NCBI GenBank assembly: GCA_964594985.1 | Contig: CAZQNQ010000001.1 | Span: forward strand, 310,001 to 374,000 | Length of the DNA: 64,000 nucleotides | From: JADLHS01 sp964594985 | GTDB lineage: Bacteria; Verrucomicrobiota; Verrucomicrobiia; Limisphaerales; JADLHS01 | Direction: 5' to 3' | In this document: positions 45,882 to 57,361 of the stretch, piece by piece | Layout: each line of letters starts with the position of its first letter | How positions within the stretch are numbered: the first letter of the stretch is position 1 | The notes under the pieces: model-generated | Seen by the model: only the letters and a program-made list of their open reading frames with translations | The model's database searches: none | What the model was told of the DNA's origin: nothing | Program-made: the position numbers and the translations under genes

Positions 45882-46274
45882 TCATGGCAACTCGCGTCGT
45901 TCGACCGGCGGCGGCGATGGCGGCGCAGGTGGAATGACCGGCGGCACGGAAGACGGCGGCGGCGGATTAGGCTGCGGTCGCTCGGCTCGGCGGCGCAAAG
46001 CAATCACCGCCAGCACACAGCCGCTCCACGTCGGCAAGGCGTTGGCCATGGGAATAAGCTCCAACGCAAACGTCGGCAGCAGCAGGATGTGAAAACCGAT
46101 GGCCGCGCTCGTCAGCACCATCGCCACAACGTCAATGATCTGCGGGCCAGGCGGCAGTTGCAGCGGAATCTGCAAGCTGTCCGCCGCCACCGCGACCAAC
46201 AGCGCCAGCGCCATCCGTCGCCGCGACAATTGCGCGGGGCGAAACAGGTTGTTGATTTTGTGGGTCAGCCCCAT
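45882..46274 (-). CDS. Small membrane protein with proline-rich tail
   Basis: 130 residues. Two or three hydrophobic segments (MALALLVAVAADSLQIPLQL, DVVAMVLTSAAIGFHILLLP, a possible third near WSGCVLAVIALRR) and a tail rich in Pro (PPPPSSVPPVIPPAPPSPPP). No family recognised. The even spread of hydrophobic segments and an ATG followed by a basic start support a real gene, but confidence is moderate. Confidence 0.5.
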   Translation of the reverse strand: MGLTHKINNLFRPAQLSRRRMALALLVAVAADSLQIPLQLPPGPQIIDVVAMVLTSAAIGFHILLLPTFALELIPMANALPTWSGCVLAVIALRRRAERPQPNPPPPSSVPPVIPPAPPSPPPVERRELP

Positions 46275-46314
46275 CGTTACGATACTCTTGCAAATTTGAT
46301 CCCGAACGGTTGCT

Positions 46315-46464
46315 TCTCATGAGCACCGGGCTTTAGCCCGGTGTCAGCTCTGGATGGATATTCCAGCCGCTTCAGCGGCTTAACGCAAATCACGAAAGCC
46401 GTTAAACCGGCTGCCTCGACCATCCAGCATTCCGACACCCGGCTGAAGCCGGGTGCTAATGAGA
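46315..46464. repeat. Multi-hairpin repeat downstream of hrpB
   Basis: Hairpins CACCGGGCT-TT-AGCCCGGTG (46324-46343) and CACCCGGCT-GA-AGCCGGGTG (46436-46455) flank a centre with CAGCCGCTTCAGCGGCT. Outer bases CTCAT / ATGAG also pair. It fills the gap between hrpB and the small membrane protein gene. Confidence 0.8.
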
Positions 46465-46480
46465 GATAAACTTCACGCCA

Positions 46481-49159
<2,679 letters not shown>

Positions 49160-49332
49160 GGCCCGGGTTTGATACGGGAAGGCGGCCCAAAAGGCGAAAC
49201 GAAAACAATCCGGAACTTTTTGAGTTGTGCTACCTTATGAGGCAGATTCGTTCGCGATGAGATGAAGCTTTCCATGTCACTCATCGTCTGTTGTCTCGCA
49301 GAGAGTTATCTGAGAACTAATTGACCGCGAAC

Positions 49333-50064
49333 ATGCAATCATCTGAAGCAAGGAGCCGATTTGCGACGTCCCTGAGAAAGTGGCGGAATCGTCGTGGTTT
49401 ATCCCAGGAAGAACTAGCCGAACGGGCGGATCTGCATCGCACTTACATTTCCGACGTCGAACGCGGGGCGCGGAATCTTTCGCTTGAGAGCATTAGCAAA
49501 CTCGCCAATGCGCTGGAAATCTCGCTGCCCATCTTATTCTCCAATCCTGAGTTTGCCGATGGCGAAGTCCCCACGATGGGAGCCGGCCTGACAGCATCCC
49601 AGTCGGCATATGTGGATATTTTATTGGTGGAGGACAACCCGGACGATGTGGAGCTGACCTTGGCCGTGTTCAAGCGATCGCGTTTTCTGAACTCCATTCA
49701 CCTCGCCCGCGATGGCGAGGAGGCGCTGGAATTTTTCTTCCCCAAAACCGGCGGCACCCCCGAGGTCGCCAAGACCCGCAACCTGATCGTCTTGCTCGAC
49801 CTGGAACTGCCGAAGTTAAGCGGCATCGAAGTGCTGCGCCGTTTGAAGGCGGAGAAGGATACTGCGCACGTCCCGGTGGTGTTGTTGACCGCTTCGGAGA
49901 ACGTGCAGGACCTCGCCCTCTGCCAAAAACTCGGGGTCACCGCTTACATTCCCAAGCCGGTGAATCTTCAGGGCCTGAGCAAAATCACCCCGGAATTATC
50001 TCTGGTTTGGGCGTTGCTCAAGCCGACCGGGGCCGGTGGCCTGGACGGGCGACCCCGCGTCTGA
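49333..50064 (+). CDS. XRE-type HTH fused to a response receiver domain
   Basis: 243 residues from the ATG at MQSSEARSRFATSL; a TTG four codons upstream is an alternative. N-terminal XRE helix-turn-helix (LRKWRNRRGLSQEELAERAD, THISDVERGARNLSLESISK-like YISDVERGARNLSLE) to about 70, a linker, then a Rcp1-type receiver about 95-225 (DILLVEDNPDDVELTLAVF, LIVLLDLELPKLSGIEVLRR with the phospho-acceptor Asp, VVLLTASENVQDL, AYIPKPVNLQG). DNA binding first and receiver second is the reverse of usual regulators. It is followed by a kinase and a similar receiver, suggesting one pathway. Confidence 0.9.
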   Translation: MQSSEARSRFATSLRKWRNRRGLSQEELAERADLHRTYISDVERGARNLSLESISKLANALEISLPILFSNPEFADGEVPTMGAGLTASQSAYVDILLVEDNPDDVELTLAVFKRSRFLNSIHLARDGEEALEFFFPKTGGTPEVAKTRNLIVLLDLELPKLSGIEVLRRLKAEKDTAHVPVVLLTASENVQDLALCQKLGVTAYIPKPVNLQGLSKITPELSLVWALLKPTGAGGLDGRPRV

Positions 50065-50139
50065 TTTCAGAGACCCGTTGTTGACGTTGGCAACGGTTGG
50101 CCCTCCAATCCAGAGCCACCGGATGGATGACAACCAATC

Positions 50140-51267
50140 ATGGATGCAGAGCAACAACTCCAAGCGTCGCTAAAGGAACTCGGCGACTTGAAAGCGGCCT
50201 TGGACGAGCATTCAATCGTGGCCATCACCGATCCTCAAGGCAAGATCACCTACGTCAACGATAAGTTCTGCGCCATCTCCAAATACTCCCGCGAAGAACT
50301 TCTTGGCCAGGACCATCGCCTCATCAATTCCGGCCATCATCCCGGGGAGTTCATCGCGGATCTTTGGTCCACCATTGGCCACGGCAAGGTCTGGAAGGGC
50401 GAAATCAAAAACCGCGCCAAGGATGGCTCGTTCTATTGGGTCGCCACCACCATCGTCCCCTTCCTCAACGACAGCGGCAAGCCCCGCCAATACGTCGCCA
50501 TCCGCACCGACATCTCCAAACGCAAACTCGCCGAGGAACAGATCCGTTCGCTCAATGCCAATCTGGAACAACGGGTCGCTGACCGCACGGCAGAATTGGA
50601 ATCCTTCTCCTACTCGGTGTCCCACGATCTGCGCGCCCCGCTGCGGGCGATGGGTGGTTACGCGCGCATGTTGCAGGAAGACCTGGGCGCGCAGCTTCCC
50701 CCGGAAGCCGCCCACAAACTGGAGCGCATCTACGAGAACGCCAACAAGATGGGGCAATTGATTGACGGCCTGCTCACCTTCTCGCGTCTCAACCGTCAAC
50801 CGCTCAAGAAACAGAAGGTCTTGCCCGGCCAACTTGCCCGACGCGTGCTTGAGGAACTGCAGTTGGAACAGGCGGGGCGGCAGATCAAAATCACGATTGG
50901 CGACTTACCCGAGTGCCGGGCCGACGCCACGTTGCTGCACCAGGTTTTCGTCAATCTGATTTCCAATGCGTTGAAATACACCCGGCACCGGGATGAGGCG
51001 ACGGTGACCATCGGCTGGGACGAATTGCAGCACGCCTATTACGTGAAGGACAATGGCGCCGGATTTGACATGCAGTATGCGGACAAGCTCTTTGCCGTAT
51101 TTCAGCGCTTGCACCGGGCGGACGAATTTGAAGGCACCGGGGTCGGGCTCGCCATCGTGCAACGCATCATTTACCGGCACGGCGGAAAGATCTGGGCGCA
51201 GGCCGAACGGGACCAGGGCGCAACGTTTTATTTTACCGTCGGGAATGATGACGATCATGGCCAATGA
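50140..51267 (+). CDS. PAS-domain sensor histidine kinase (phytochrome-kinase type)
   Basis: 375 residues, soluble. PAS about 15-130 (SIVAITDPQGKITYVNDKFC, YSREELLGQDHRLINSGHHP, GSFYWVATTIVPFLNDSGKP), a short coiled coil, HisKA with SYSVSHDLRAPLRAMGGYAR (His about 167), HATPase_c with QVFVNLISNALKYTRHRD, VKDNGAGFDMQYADKLFAVF and GTGVGLAIVQRII. This kinase type partners with small Rcp1-like receivers, as found on both sides here. Its end overlaps the next receiver gene. Confidence 0.93.
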   Translation: MDAEQQLQASLKELGDLKAALDEHSIVAITDPQGKITYVNDKFCAISKYSREELLGQDHRLINSGHHPGEFIADLWSTIGHGKVWKGEIKNRAKDGSFYWVATTIVPFLNDSGKPRQYVAIRTDISKRKLAEEQIRSLNANLEQRVADRTAELESFSYSVSHDLRAPLRAMGGYARMLQEDLGAQLPPEAAHKLERIYENANKMGQLIDGLLTFSRLNRQPLKKQKVLPGQLARRVLEELQLEQAGRQIKITIGDLPECRADATLLHQVFVNLISNALKYTRHRDEATVTIGWDELQHAYYVKDNGAGFDMQYADKLFAVFQRLHRADEFEGTGVGLAIVQRIIYRHGGKIWAQAERDQGATFYFTVGNDDDHGQ

Positions 51268-51694
51268 AACTCCAGAAATCCTGCTCGTCGAGGACAGCCC
51301 GGATGATATCGCCTTCTTCGTCCGCACCTTGGATAAAGCCGGACTCGGTGCCCGCCTGCACACCGTTCAGGACGGCGCGGAAGCCCTGGAATTTATTTTC
51401 GGCGCTGGCGACAACGCGGCCCAGTTGCACGTGTTGCGGCTCAAGGTCATCATCTTGGATTTGAAACTTCCGAAAGTCAGCGGCCTGGAGGTGTTGCGCC
51501 GACTCAAGGCCGATCCCCAGACCCGCAAGATTCCCGTCGTCATCCTGAGTTCGTCGCAGGAAGAACGCGATTTGATCGAGAGCTATCAGCTCGGTGCGAA
51601 CAGTTACGTCGTCAAACCGATGGATTTCGACGCGTTCGGCGCTTCGGTGCGCACGTTGTGCCAATACTGGTTGCAGTTCAACCAGACGGCCTGA
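51257..51694 (+). CDS. Rcp1-like single-domain response regulator
   Basis: 145 residues. Receiver fold: EILLVEDSPDDIAFFVRTL, VIILDLKLPKVSGLEVLRRL with the Asp, VVILSSSQEERDLIESY, SYVVKPMDFDAFG with the conserved Lys. No output domain. The ATG at MANETPEILLVEDS overlaps the kinase stop; ATGs at 51245 and 51248 are alternatives. It should take phosphate from the upstream kinase. Confidence 0.92.
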   Translation: MANETPEILLVEDSPDDIAFFVRTLDKAGLGARLHTVQDGAEALEFIFGAGDNAAQLHVLRLKVIILDLKLPKVSGLEVLRRLKADPQTRKIPVVILSSSQEERDLIESYQLGANSYVVKPMDFDAFGASVRTLCQYWLQFNQTA

Positions 51695-51751
51695 CCAGCC
51701 GCATCAAACCCTGAAAGTGATGAAGTCGCGATCACCCGCTTGCCTCCCGCG

Positions 51752-52345
51752 TTATTGCGCTTCTTTTATGGCAGCGATCCTGGCCATCGTTGTCCGCTTG
51801 TCCACGGCGAGCGCGCGGAACTTCCACACCGCATTCGGTTCGAGCACCTTCAGATAATCACTCGCCACGCCCGCCTTGCTGCCATCCGCGGCGAAGAGTT
51901 CCAACTCCACTTTCACCCCGAAGCGCTGGCGATTGCTGGCGTTCGTGACCGTGCCAACGGCATAGACCAACGAACTCCCCTGCCCTTGTTCCACCGTGAC
52001 GGACGAGACGCGAAAGCCTTGCGCCACGAACGGATCGGCGGGTGCGGCTGGTTTCGCCTGCTCCACTTGGGTCGCCTGTTGGCGCTGGGTTTGCAGGCGT
52101 TTGGCGCGCTTCAAGGCGATGTTTGCCGCCACCAAGCCACCACTGAGGATCAAGATTGCAATGACCGTGAAGACAATCGCTTTTTTTTGCAGCGGTGATG
52201 ATTCCTCCGGTGGCGGTGCCAGCAACAGTTCCGTCTGCTGCCCGCAATGCGGACACTCGGCCGTCGAACCCGTGTGTTCGGCGTGAAATTCAATCGCCCC
52301 GCCACAATGCTGGCATTCGCCGCGTAGATTTTTGATCTTTAACAT
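51752..52345 (-). CDS. Zinc-ribbon membrane protein with a FxLYD-like domain
   Basis: 197 residues from the ATG at MLKIKNLRGECQHCGG. N-terminal double CxxC zinc ribbon (CQHCGGAIEFHAEHTGSTAE, CPHCGQQTELL), one membrane helix (AIVFTVIAILILSGGLVAAN), and an outer domain (VSSVTVEQGQGSSLVYAVGT, VTNASNRQRFGVKVELELF, LEPNAVWKFRAL) like the FxLYD/DUF3426 type. Function unknown. Divergent from the DUF1501 gene. Confidence 0.78.
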   Translation of the reverse strand: MLKIKNLRGECQHCGGAIEFHAEHTGSTAECPHCGQQTELLLAPPPEESSPLQKKAIVFTVIAILILSGGLVAANIALKRAKRLQTQRQQATQVEQAKPAAPADPFVAQGFRVSSVTVEQGQGSSLVYAVGTVTNASNRQRFGVKVELELFAADGSKAGVASDYLKVLEPNAVWKFRALAVDKRTTMARIAAIKEAQ

Positions 52346-52469
52346 CTTCGTGTCAGGCGACAGCTCCCGGAAACACCGGCATCTTGCTGGCATGCCCCGG
52401 ATGACTGCGGCCAAAATAATTTGAAACCTCAGTCTGACTGCTGGCGTCAATTATCCTATTGTTAAGCCT

Positions 52470-53900
52470 ATGAACGCCGACGACAAGTTTAAGCAGGAAC
52501 ACTCCGCGCCACTTTCAGACCACTTCCTCACACGCCGGCAGTTCTTGAACCGCGCCGGCATGGGATTTGGCGCGCTCGGTCTCGCCGCGCTGTTCGGGGA
52601 GGGAATCTTCCTCAATGAAGCCATCGCCAGTGAAAGCTCGGCGGATTCGTTGCTCCCCAAGTCGCCGCACTTCCCGGCCAAAGCCAAACACGTCGTCCAT
52701 ATCTTCGCCCAAGGCGCACCGTCGCACATTGACACCTGGGACCCAAAACCGTCACTCGCCAAGTACGACGGTAAACCCATCCCCGGCTCGGATGGCGTGG
52801 CGATGGCGTCGCCGTTCAAGTTCGAAAAGCGCGGCAAATCCGGCATCGAGGCCAGCGAAGTTTTCCCGAAACTCGGTGAACTGGTGGATGATCTCTGCGT
52901 CGTGCGCTCATGCTACACGGATATTCCCGCACACGAAGTCGCCACAGTTTTCATGAACACCGGTTCGACCCGTCAGGCGCGACCGAGCCTCGGCTCGTGG
53001 GTGCTCTACGGCTTGGGCACGGAAAACCAGAACATGCCCGGCTATGTTTCGTTGCGCCCGGGCGGCCCACCTGTTGGCGGCAGTGCGAACTGGCAGTCCG
53101 CGTTTCTTCCCGGCCAATACCAAGGCGTCAGCATCAACACCAAGGTCACCGCCGTGGATCAGTTGATCGAGAACATCAAGAATCCCTACATCTCGCTCAA
53201 GGAACAGCGCCGCCAGATGGACCTTGTGCAGCAACTCAACGAACTGCACGCGCAGAATCTCCAGAAAGACTCGCACCTCGAAGCCCGCCTGCAATCCTAC
53301 GAAATGGCGTTTCGGATGCAGACCGAAGCCACGGATGCGTTTGACATCAGCAAAGAACCGGCACTTGTCCGCGAGGCTTACGGTCGCACGTCGCAAGGCA
53401 ACCAACTGCTCATCGCCCGCCGCCTCATCGAACGCGGCGTGCGGTTCGTGCAAGTCTGGGCCGGTGGCTGGGATCATCATCAAGACATCGAAGATCGCTT
53501 GCCGGAGCGCGCAAGGGAAATTGATCAACCGCTCGCAGCCTTCATCGCCGACCTGAAGCAACGCGGGTTGTTCGACAAGACGCTCGTCGTCTGGGGCGGC
53601 GAATTTGGTCGCAAACCAGTGAAAGACCGCAACGGCAACGACAATCCCGGGCGCGATCACAACGCCAAGGCATTTAGCACAGTCTTCGCCGGAGCCGGCG
53701 TGAAGGGCGGAACGGTTTATGGCGCGACGGATGAATTCGGCACCGCTGCCGTGAAGGACAAGGTTCACATCCACGACCTGCACGCCACCGTGCTGGCGTT
53801 GCTTGGTTTCGATCACACCAAGCTGACCTATCGCTACAACGGCCGCGATTTCCGCCTGACCGACGTGAGCGGCGAAGTGGTGAAAGGCATCATGGCGTGA
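52470..53900 (+). CDS. DUF1501 sulfatase-like protein with Tat signal
   Basis: 476 residues. A twin-arginine signal (LTRRQFLNRAGMGFGALGLA) and a DUF1501 alkaline-phosphatase-fold domain: VVHIFAQGAPSHIDTWDPKP, GSWVLYGLGTENQNMPGYVS, VQVWAGGWDHHQDIEDRLPE, TLVVWGGEFGRKPVKD, PGRDHNAKAFSTVFAGAGVK, KVHIHDLHATVLALLGFDHT. Typical of Planctomycetes and Verrucomicrobia, paired with DUF1549/DUF1553 cytochromes. Substrate unknown. Its stop overlaps the GTG start of the next gene. Confidence 0.92.
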   Translation: MNADDKFKQEHSAPLSDHFLTRRQFLNRAGMGFGALGLAALFGEGIFLNEAIASESSADSLLPKSPHFPAKAKHVVHIFAQGAPSHIDTWDPKPSLAKYDGKPIPGSDGVAMASPFKFEKRGKSGIEASEVFPKLGELVDDLCVVRSCYTDIPAHEVATVFMNTGSTRQARPSLGSWVLYGLGTENQNMPGYVSLRPGGPPVGGSANWQSAFLPGQYQGVSINTKVTAVDQLIENIKNPYISLKEQRRQMDLVQQLNELHAQNLQKDSHLEARLQSYEMAFRMQTEATDAFDISKEPALVREAYGRTSQGNQLLIARRLIERGVRFVQVWAGGWDHHQDIEDRLPERAREIDQPLAAFIADLKQRGLFDKTLVVWGGEFGRKPVKDRNGNDNPGRDHNAKAFSTVFAGAGVKGGTVYGATDEFGTAAVKDKVHIHDLHATVLALLGFDHTKLTYRYNGRDFRLTDVSGEVVKGIMA

Positions 53901-56428
53901 AGGCAAAAACAAACATCCAACATCCAACGCCCAACAGCCAACATCGAAGGCTTTATATTCCACGCCCCTGGATGTTCGGCGTTGGATGTTGGATGTTGGA
54001 TGTTTTCCTGTTTCTCAGCTTGTTGAAGTTCACCGTTTCAGTTGCCTTCAGTTTTGAACCAACCCGTGAGCAACTCGACTTCTTCGAAAACAAAATCCGC
54101 CCGGTGCTCTCGCAGCATTGCTACAAGTGTCACAGTGTTAATTCCGAGAAGGTAAAAGGCGGACTGCTGCTGGATTCGCGCGAAGCCACGCTCAAAGGCG
54201 GCGATAATGGCCCAGCAGTTGTTCCTGGTCATCCTGATAAGAGTCTGTTGATCCAAGCGGTGCGCTACACGGACGCGGATTTGCAGATGCCGCCGAAGAA
54301 ACAGTTGAGCGACGCGCAAGTCGCCGACTTGGAAAAGTGGGTGAAGATGGGCGCGCCCGATCCGCGTTCAGCCACGACCGCACAAAAGGAATGGAAGGAC
54401 GCCGGCAAGAACTGGTGGGCGTGGCAGCCGCTCACCAAACCCACTGTGCCGGAAGTAAAAGGCAAGAGTTGGGCGCAAACGCCCGTGGACAATTTCATTC
54501 TCGCAAAACTGGACTCCAAAGGACTCACACCCAATCCCATCGCGGACAAGCGCACACTGATTCGCCGCGCCTCCTTCGACTTGATTGGTTTGCCGCCGAC
54601 GCCGGAGGAAGTCGAAGCGTTCATCAAGGACACATCGCCGGATGCGTTCGCGAAAGTTGTGGATCGTCTGCTCGCGTCGCCACACTACGGTGAGCGTTGG
54701 GGGCGGCACTGGCTCGACGTGGCGCGTTACAGTGACACCAAGGGCATGGTGCGTCGCCAACGTGAAGACCCGCGCAGTCCCTACGCGTGGACATATCGCG
54801 ATTACGTCATCAAGAGTTTCAACGACGACAAGCCCTACAATGTTTTTATCATCGAACAACTTGCGGCAGACAAACTGCCTGCAACGAAATCCAATCCAAC
54901 CAACCTCACCGCACTCGGTTTTCTCACTGTTGGCGAACGATTCATGGGCATGCAGCAGGATGTGCTCAACGACCGCATTGACGTGGTAACGAAGGGCTTT
55001 CTTGGCCTGACTGTTTCCTGCGCGCGTTGCCACGATCACAAATTCGATCCGATCCCGACGAAAGATTACTATTCGCTGCACGGCATCTTCGCGAGCACGG
55101 TGGAGCCGCCAGTTGAAACCGTGATCCAAAAGCTGCCGAACACGGACGACTACAAGGATTACTACAAGCAACGCACCGAACTTGAGGCCAAGCGCGACGA
55201 AATCGAAACCAAGTTCCAAGTCGCGCGGCGCACCCGCGACCGTGAACAAATCCGCATCCTGCAACGCGAGCAACGTGAGAACGCCAGCCAGGTGGCAAAA
55301 CTGGAAATGACGCATCCCGGCGCGGTGGTCCGGGCGATGGCCGTGCAAGACGCGGGACGGCCAAAGAATTCCCCGGTGTTCATCCGCGGCGAAGCGGAGA
55401 ACAAGGGCGAGATCGTCCCACGCCGATTCTTGGAAGTCCTTGCCGGCGCAACCCGCCAGCCGTTCACCAACGGCAGCGGCCGACTCGAACTCGCCCACGC
55501 CATCGTGAACAAAAACAATCCGCTTACGCCCCGCGTAATGGTCAATCGCATTTGGCAGCATCACTTCGGCGCGGGTTTCGTGCCCACGCCGGACGATTTC
55601 GGTACGATGTCCGAGCCACCAAGCCATCCCGAGTTGCTGGATTACCTCGCCGGCGAATTTCAGAAGGATTGGAGCATCAAGAAAATGCACCGACTCATCA
55701 TGCTGTCGTCCGTGTATCAGCAAACCACGACGGACAATCCGCGTTACGCGCAGCTTGATCCTTACAATCGCCTGCTCTGGCGCGCGAATATTCAGCGGCT
55801 GGAGTTTGAGTCACTGCGCGATTCCCTGCTGGCCATCGGCGGCTCGCTGGATTCCACGCTCTACGGCAGACCGATTGATCTGGAGCGCAATCCCGACTCT
55901 CCGCGCCGCACGGTTTACGGGGTGGTGGACCGCCAGGATTTACTGGATGCGTTTGTGAATTTTGATTTTGCCAATCCCGACATGGTGAACGGTCTGCGTC
56001 ACGAAACCAGCGTGCCGCAACAGGCGTTGTTCCTGATGAACAGTCCGGTCGTCATCGAACAAGCCAAGAAACTGGTGGCGGAAGACAAATTCCTCGCCTG
56101 CACCAACAGCGAGGACAAAATCGAGTTTCTCTATGGACGCATCTACCAACGCCAGCCGAAGCCGGAGGAAGTTCAACTCGGCCTGGATTTCATCGCGCAG
56201 ACGCCGCTGGCTGAATCAAGCCCAGGTAAGTCGTCCACGCCAACAGTTGCCAGTCGCCCCAAAACGCCACAGGAACGTCGGCAGGAATTGCAGCAGGAGC
56301 GCCGGGCAGAACGGTTGGCGCAGAATCGCCCGAACAATGCCCAGCAAAAGAAACGCGCGCCGCTCACCGCCTGGCAGGAATACGCCCACGCGCTCTTGCA
56401 GGCGAATGAGTTTTCGTTCGTGAACTGA
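53897..56428 (+). CDS. PSCyt1-DUF1549-DUF1553 surface cytochrome protein
   Basis: 843 residues from a GTG that overlaps the upstream stop (GTGA). PSCyt1 haem domain (LDFFENKIRPVLSQHCYKCH), DUF1549 (DNFILAKLDSKGLTPNPIAD, ERWGRHWLDVARYSDTKGM, CARCHDHKFDPIPTKDYYSL) and DUF1553 (LTPRVMVNRIWQHHFGAGFV, SIKKMHRLIMLSSVYQQTT, LLWRANIQRLEFESLRDSLL, DLERNPDSPRRTVYGVVDRQ). Partner of the DUF1501 protein. The first 35 residues are coded by heptanucleotide repeats, and the signal peptide (MLDVFLFLSLLKFTVSVAF) starts inside them; ATGs at 53972 and 53993 are credible alternative starts. Confidence 0.9.
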   Translation: MKAKTNIQHPTPNSQHRRLYIPRPWMFGVGCWMLDVFLFLSLLKFTVSVAFSFEPTREQLDFFENKIRPVLSQHCYKCHSVNSEKVKGGLLLDSREATLKGGDNGPAVVPGHPDKSLLIQAVRYTDADLQMPPKKQLSDAQVADLEKWVKMGAPDPRSATTAQKEWKDAGKNWWAWQPLTKPTVPEVKGKSWAQTPVDNFILAKLDSKGLTPNPIADKRTLIRRASFDLIGLPPTPEEVEAFIKDTSPDAFAKVVDRLLASPHYGERWGRHWLDVARYSDTKGMVRRQREDPRSPYAWTYRDYVIKSFNDDKPYNVFIIEQLAADKLPATKSNPTNLTALGFLTVGERFMGMQQDVLNDRIDVVTKGFLGLTVSCARCHDHKFDPIPTKDYYSLHGIFASTVEPPVETVIQKLPNTDDYKDYYKQRTELEAKRDEIETKFQVARRTRDREQIRILQREQRENASQVAKLEMTHPGAVVRAMAVQDAGRPKNSPVFIRGEAENKGEIVPRRFLEVLAGATRQPFTNGSGRLELAHAIVNKNNPLTPRVMVNRIWQHHFGAGFVPTPDDFGTMSEPPSHPELLDYLAGEFQKDWSIKKMHRLIMLSSVYQQTTTDNPRYAQLDPYNRLLWRANIQRLEFESLRDSLLAIGGSLDSTLYGRPIDLERNPDSPRRTVYGVVDRQDLLDAFVNFDFANPDMVNGLRHETSVPQQALFLMNSPVVIEQAKKLVAEDKFLACTNSEDKIEFLYGRIYQRQPKPEEVQLGLDFIAQTPLAESSPGKSSTPTVASRPKTPQERRQELQQERRAERLAQNRPNNAQQKKRAPLTAWQEYAHALLQANEFSFVN
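53914..54001. repeat. Paired heptanucleotide tracts at the start of the DUF1549/1553 gene
   Basis: Left tract 53914-53948 has five 7-bp units (CATCCAA, CATCCAA, CGCCCAA, CAGCCAA, CATCGAA). Right tract 53974-54001 has GTTCGGC and three GTTGGAT units, the complement of the left word. The two form a long hairpin that includes the translation start region. Confidence 0.88.
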
Positions 56429-56770
56429 ACCGTAGCAGCCGACGTGAGGAGGCTCATTATTCCTCACGCCAAGAGCGCAAAGGCCGCAAAGAACCGGCAA
56501 TCCTGTCAGACCGCATTAGTTTTTCGCCTTTGCGGACTTCGCGACCTTTGCGTGAGTTCTTGCCTGTCTGATTGAAGTTTGAGCCTCCTTACGTCGGCTA
56601 CCACGTAGAACAGTTCGCAAAACATTAGTTGGAACCGAATTCCCCTCACCCGGCCTGTCGGCCACCCTCTCCCCATCGGATGGGGAGAGGGACGGGATGA
56701 GGGGGCTTTCAGTCATTTGGAGCATCTCGTTCCCGACCTTCTTTTGGCAGTACGCTCTAAATAAAGAAAT
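56429..56770. other. Repeat-filled intergenic region, 342 bp
   Basis: No gene. It holds the GTAGCAGCCGACGTGAGG palindrome with a TTTGCG palindrome inside it (56432-56601), then a hairpin-rich stretch 56643-56704 (CCCTCACCC ... GGGATGAGGG with CTCTCCCC / GGGGAGAG inside), then the 3' end of rnpB. Confidence 0.75.
56432..56601. repeat. Compound palindrome: one repeat family nested in another
   Basis: Outer arms 56432-56456 (GTAGCAGCCGACGTGAGGAG...) and 56580-56601 pair apart from a 3-nt indel and one mismatch; they match the 25811 family. The interior 56464-56555 is a TCACGC...CTTTGCGTGA member of the family at 30496. One repeat has apparently landed inside the other. Confidence 0.82.
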
Positions 56771-57175
56771 GGTTCTGGAAGAGCTGTAAGCCGATTTCTG
56801 TCTGCCCCGAAAATCTTCGGGGGAGAGAATCATTTGTCTTAGCAGCCGATACCCGAAACCTGTCTGCTTTCGCAGACACGGAACGAGCCGCTCCTCGGTT
56901 TCCTATTTGGCCTTGCACCCGATGGGGTTTTCCGTGCCGCGTCGCTTGCACTTCGCGCGGTGGGCTCTTACCCCACCTTTTCACCCTTACCGACGTCGCT
57001 TGCGCAACGCCGGCGGTATTTTCTCTGTGGCACTGTCCGTCGGGACGACTCGCGCCGTCGCCGCCCGCGTGTATCCCAGCCCAACAAGCCTGGGTTACGC
57101 GGCATCGTGCTCTGCGGTGTTCGGACTTTCCTCCCGCGACTTGCGTCGCGAGCGATTCTCCGCTCTTCCAGAACC
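56771..57175 (-). ncRNA. rnpB: RNase P RNA, class A
   Basis: About 405 nt. Universal blocks are all present on the minus strand: GAGGAAAGTCCG (complement at 57122-57133), ACAGTGCCACAGAGAA (57021-57036), GGTAAGGGTGAAAAGG with GGTAAGAGCCCACC (56959-56991), and ACAGAAATCGGCTTAC (56786-56801). P1 is a perfect 14-bp pairing of GGTTCTGGAAGAGC (57162-57175) with its complement at 56771-56784, which sets both ends. Processes the 5' end of tRNA precursors. Open frames across it, including the upstream part of the BioF-like frame, are not coding. Confidence 0.96.
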
Positions 57176-57361
57176 ACGACCATCTTACGTGAGCGTCCGC
57201 TTCCCCACAAGTCAGGGTTCGGCGTGAGCCAAGTTGTGACGAGTGCCGGGTGGCGGGTGACGCGAATCACGTCACGCACCACCCGCCACCGCTCCTCTGA
57301 CATTTTCATGCCGCGAAACTTTCCTCGCCTCCGCCGCGCCAAGCTTGTTAGCGTCAGGCCC

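Noticed and set aside
45859..46322. 154-codon plus-strand frame opposite the small membrane protein
   Set aside because: Arg/His-rich shadow; the minus frame has clean membrane helices.
56960..57361. N-terminal extension of the BioF-like frame
   Set aside because: It crosses the RNase P RNA gene on the opposite strand, and homologues begin near 57362.
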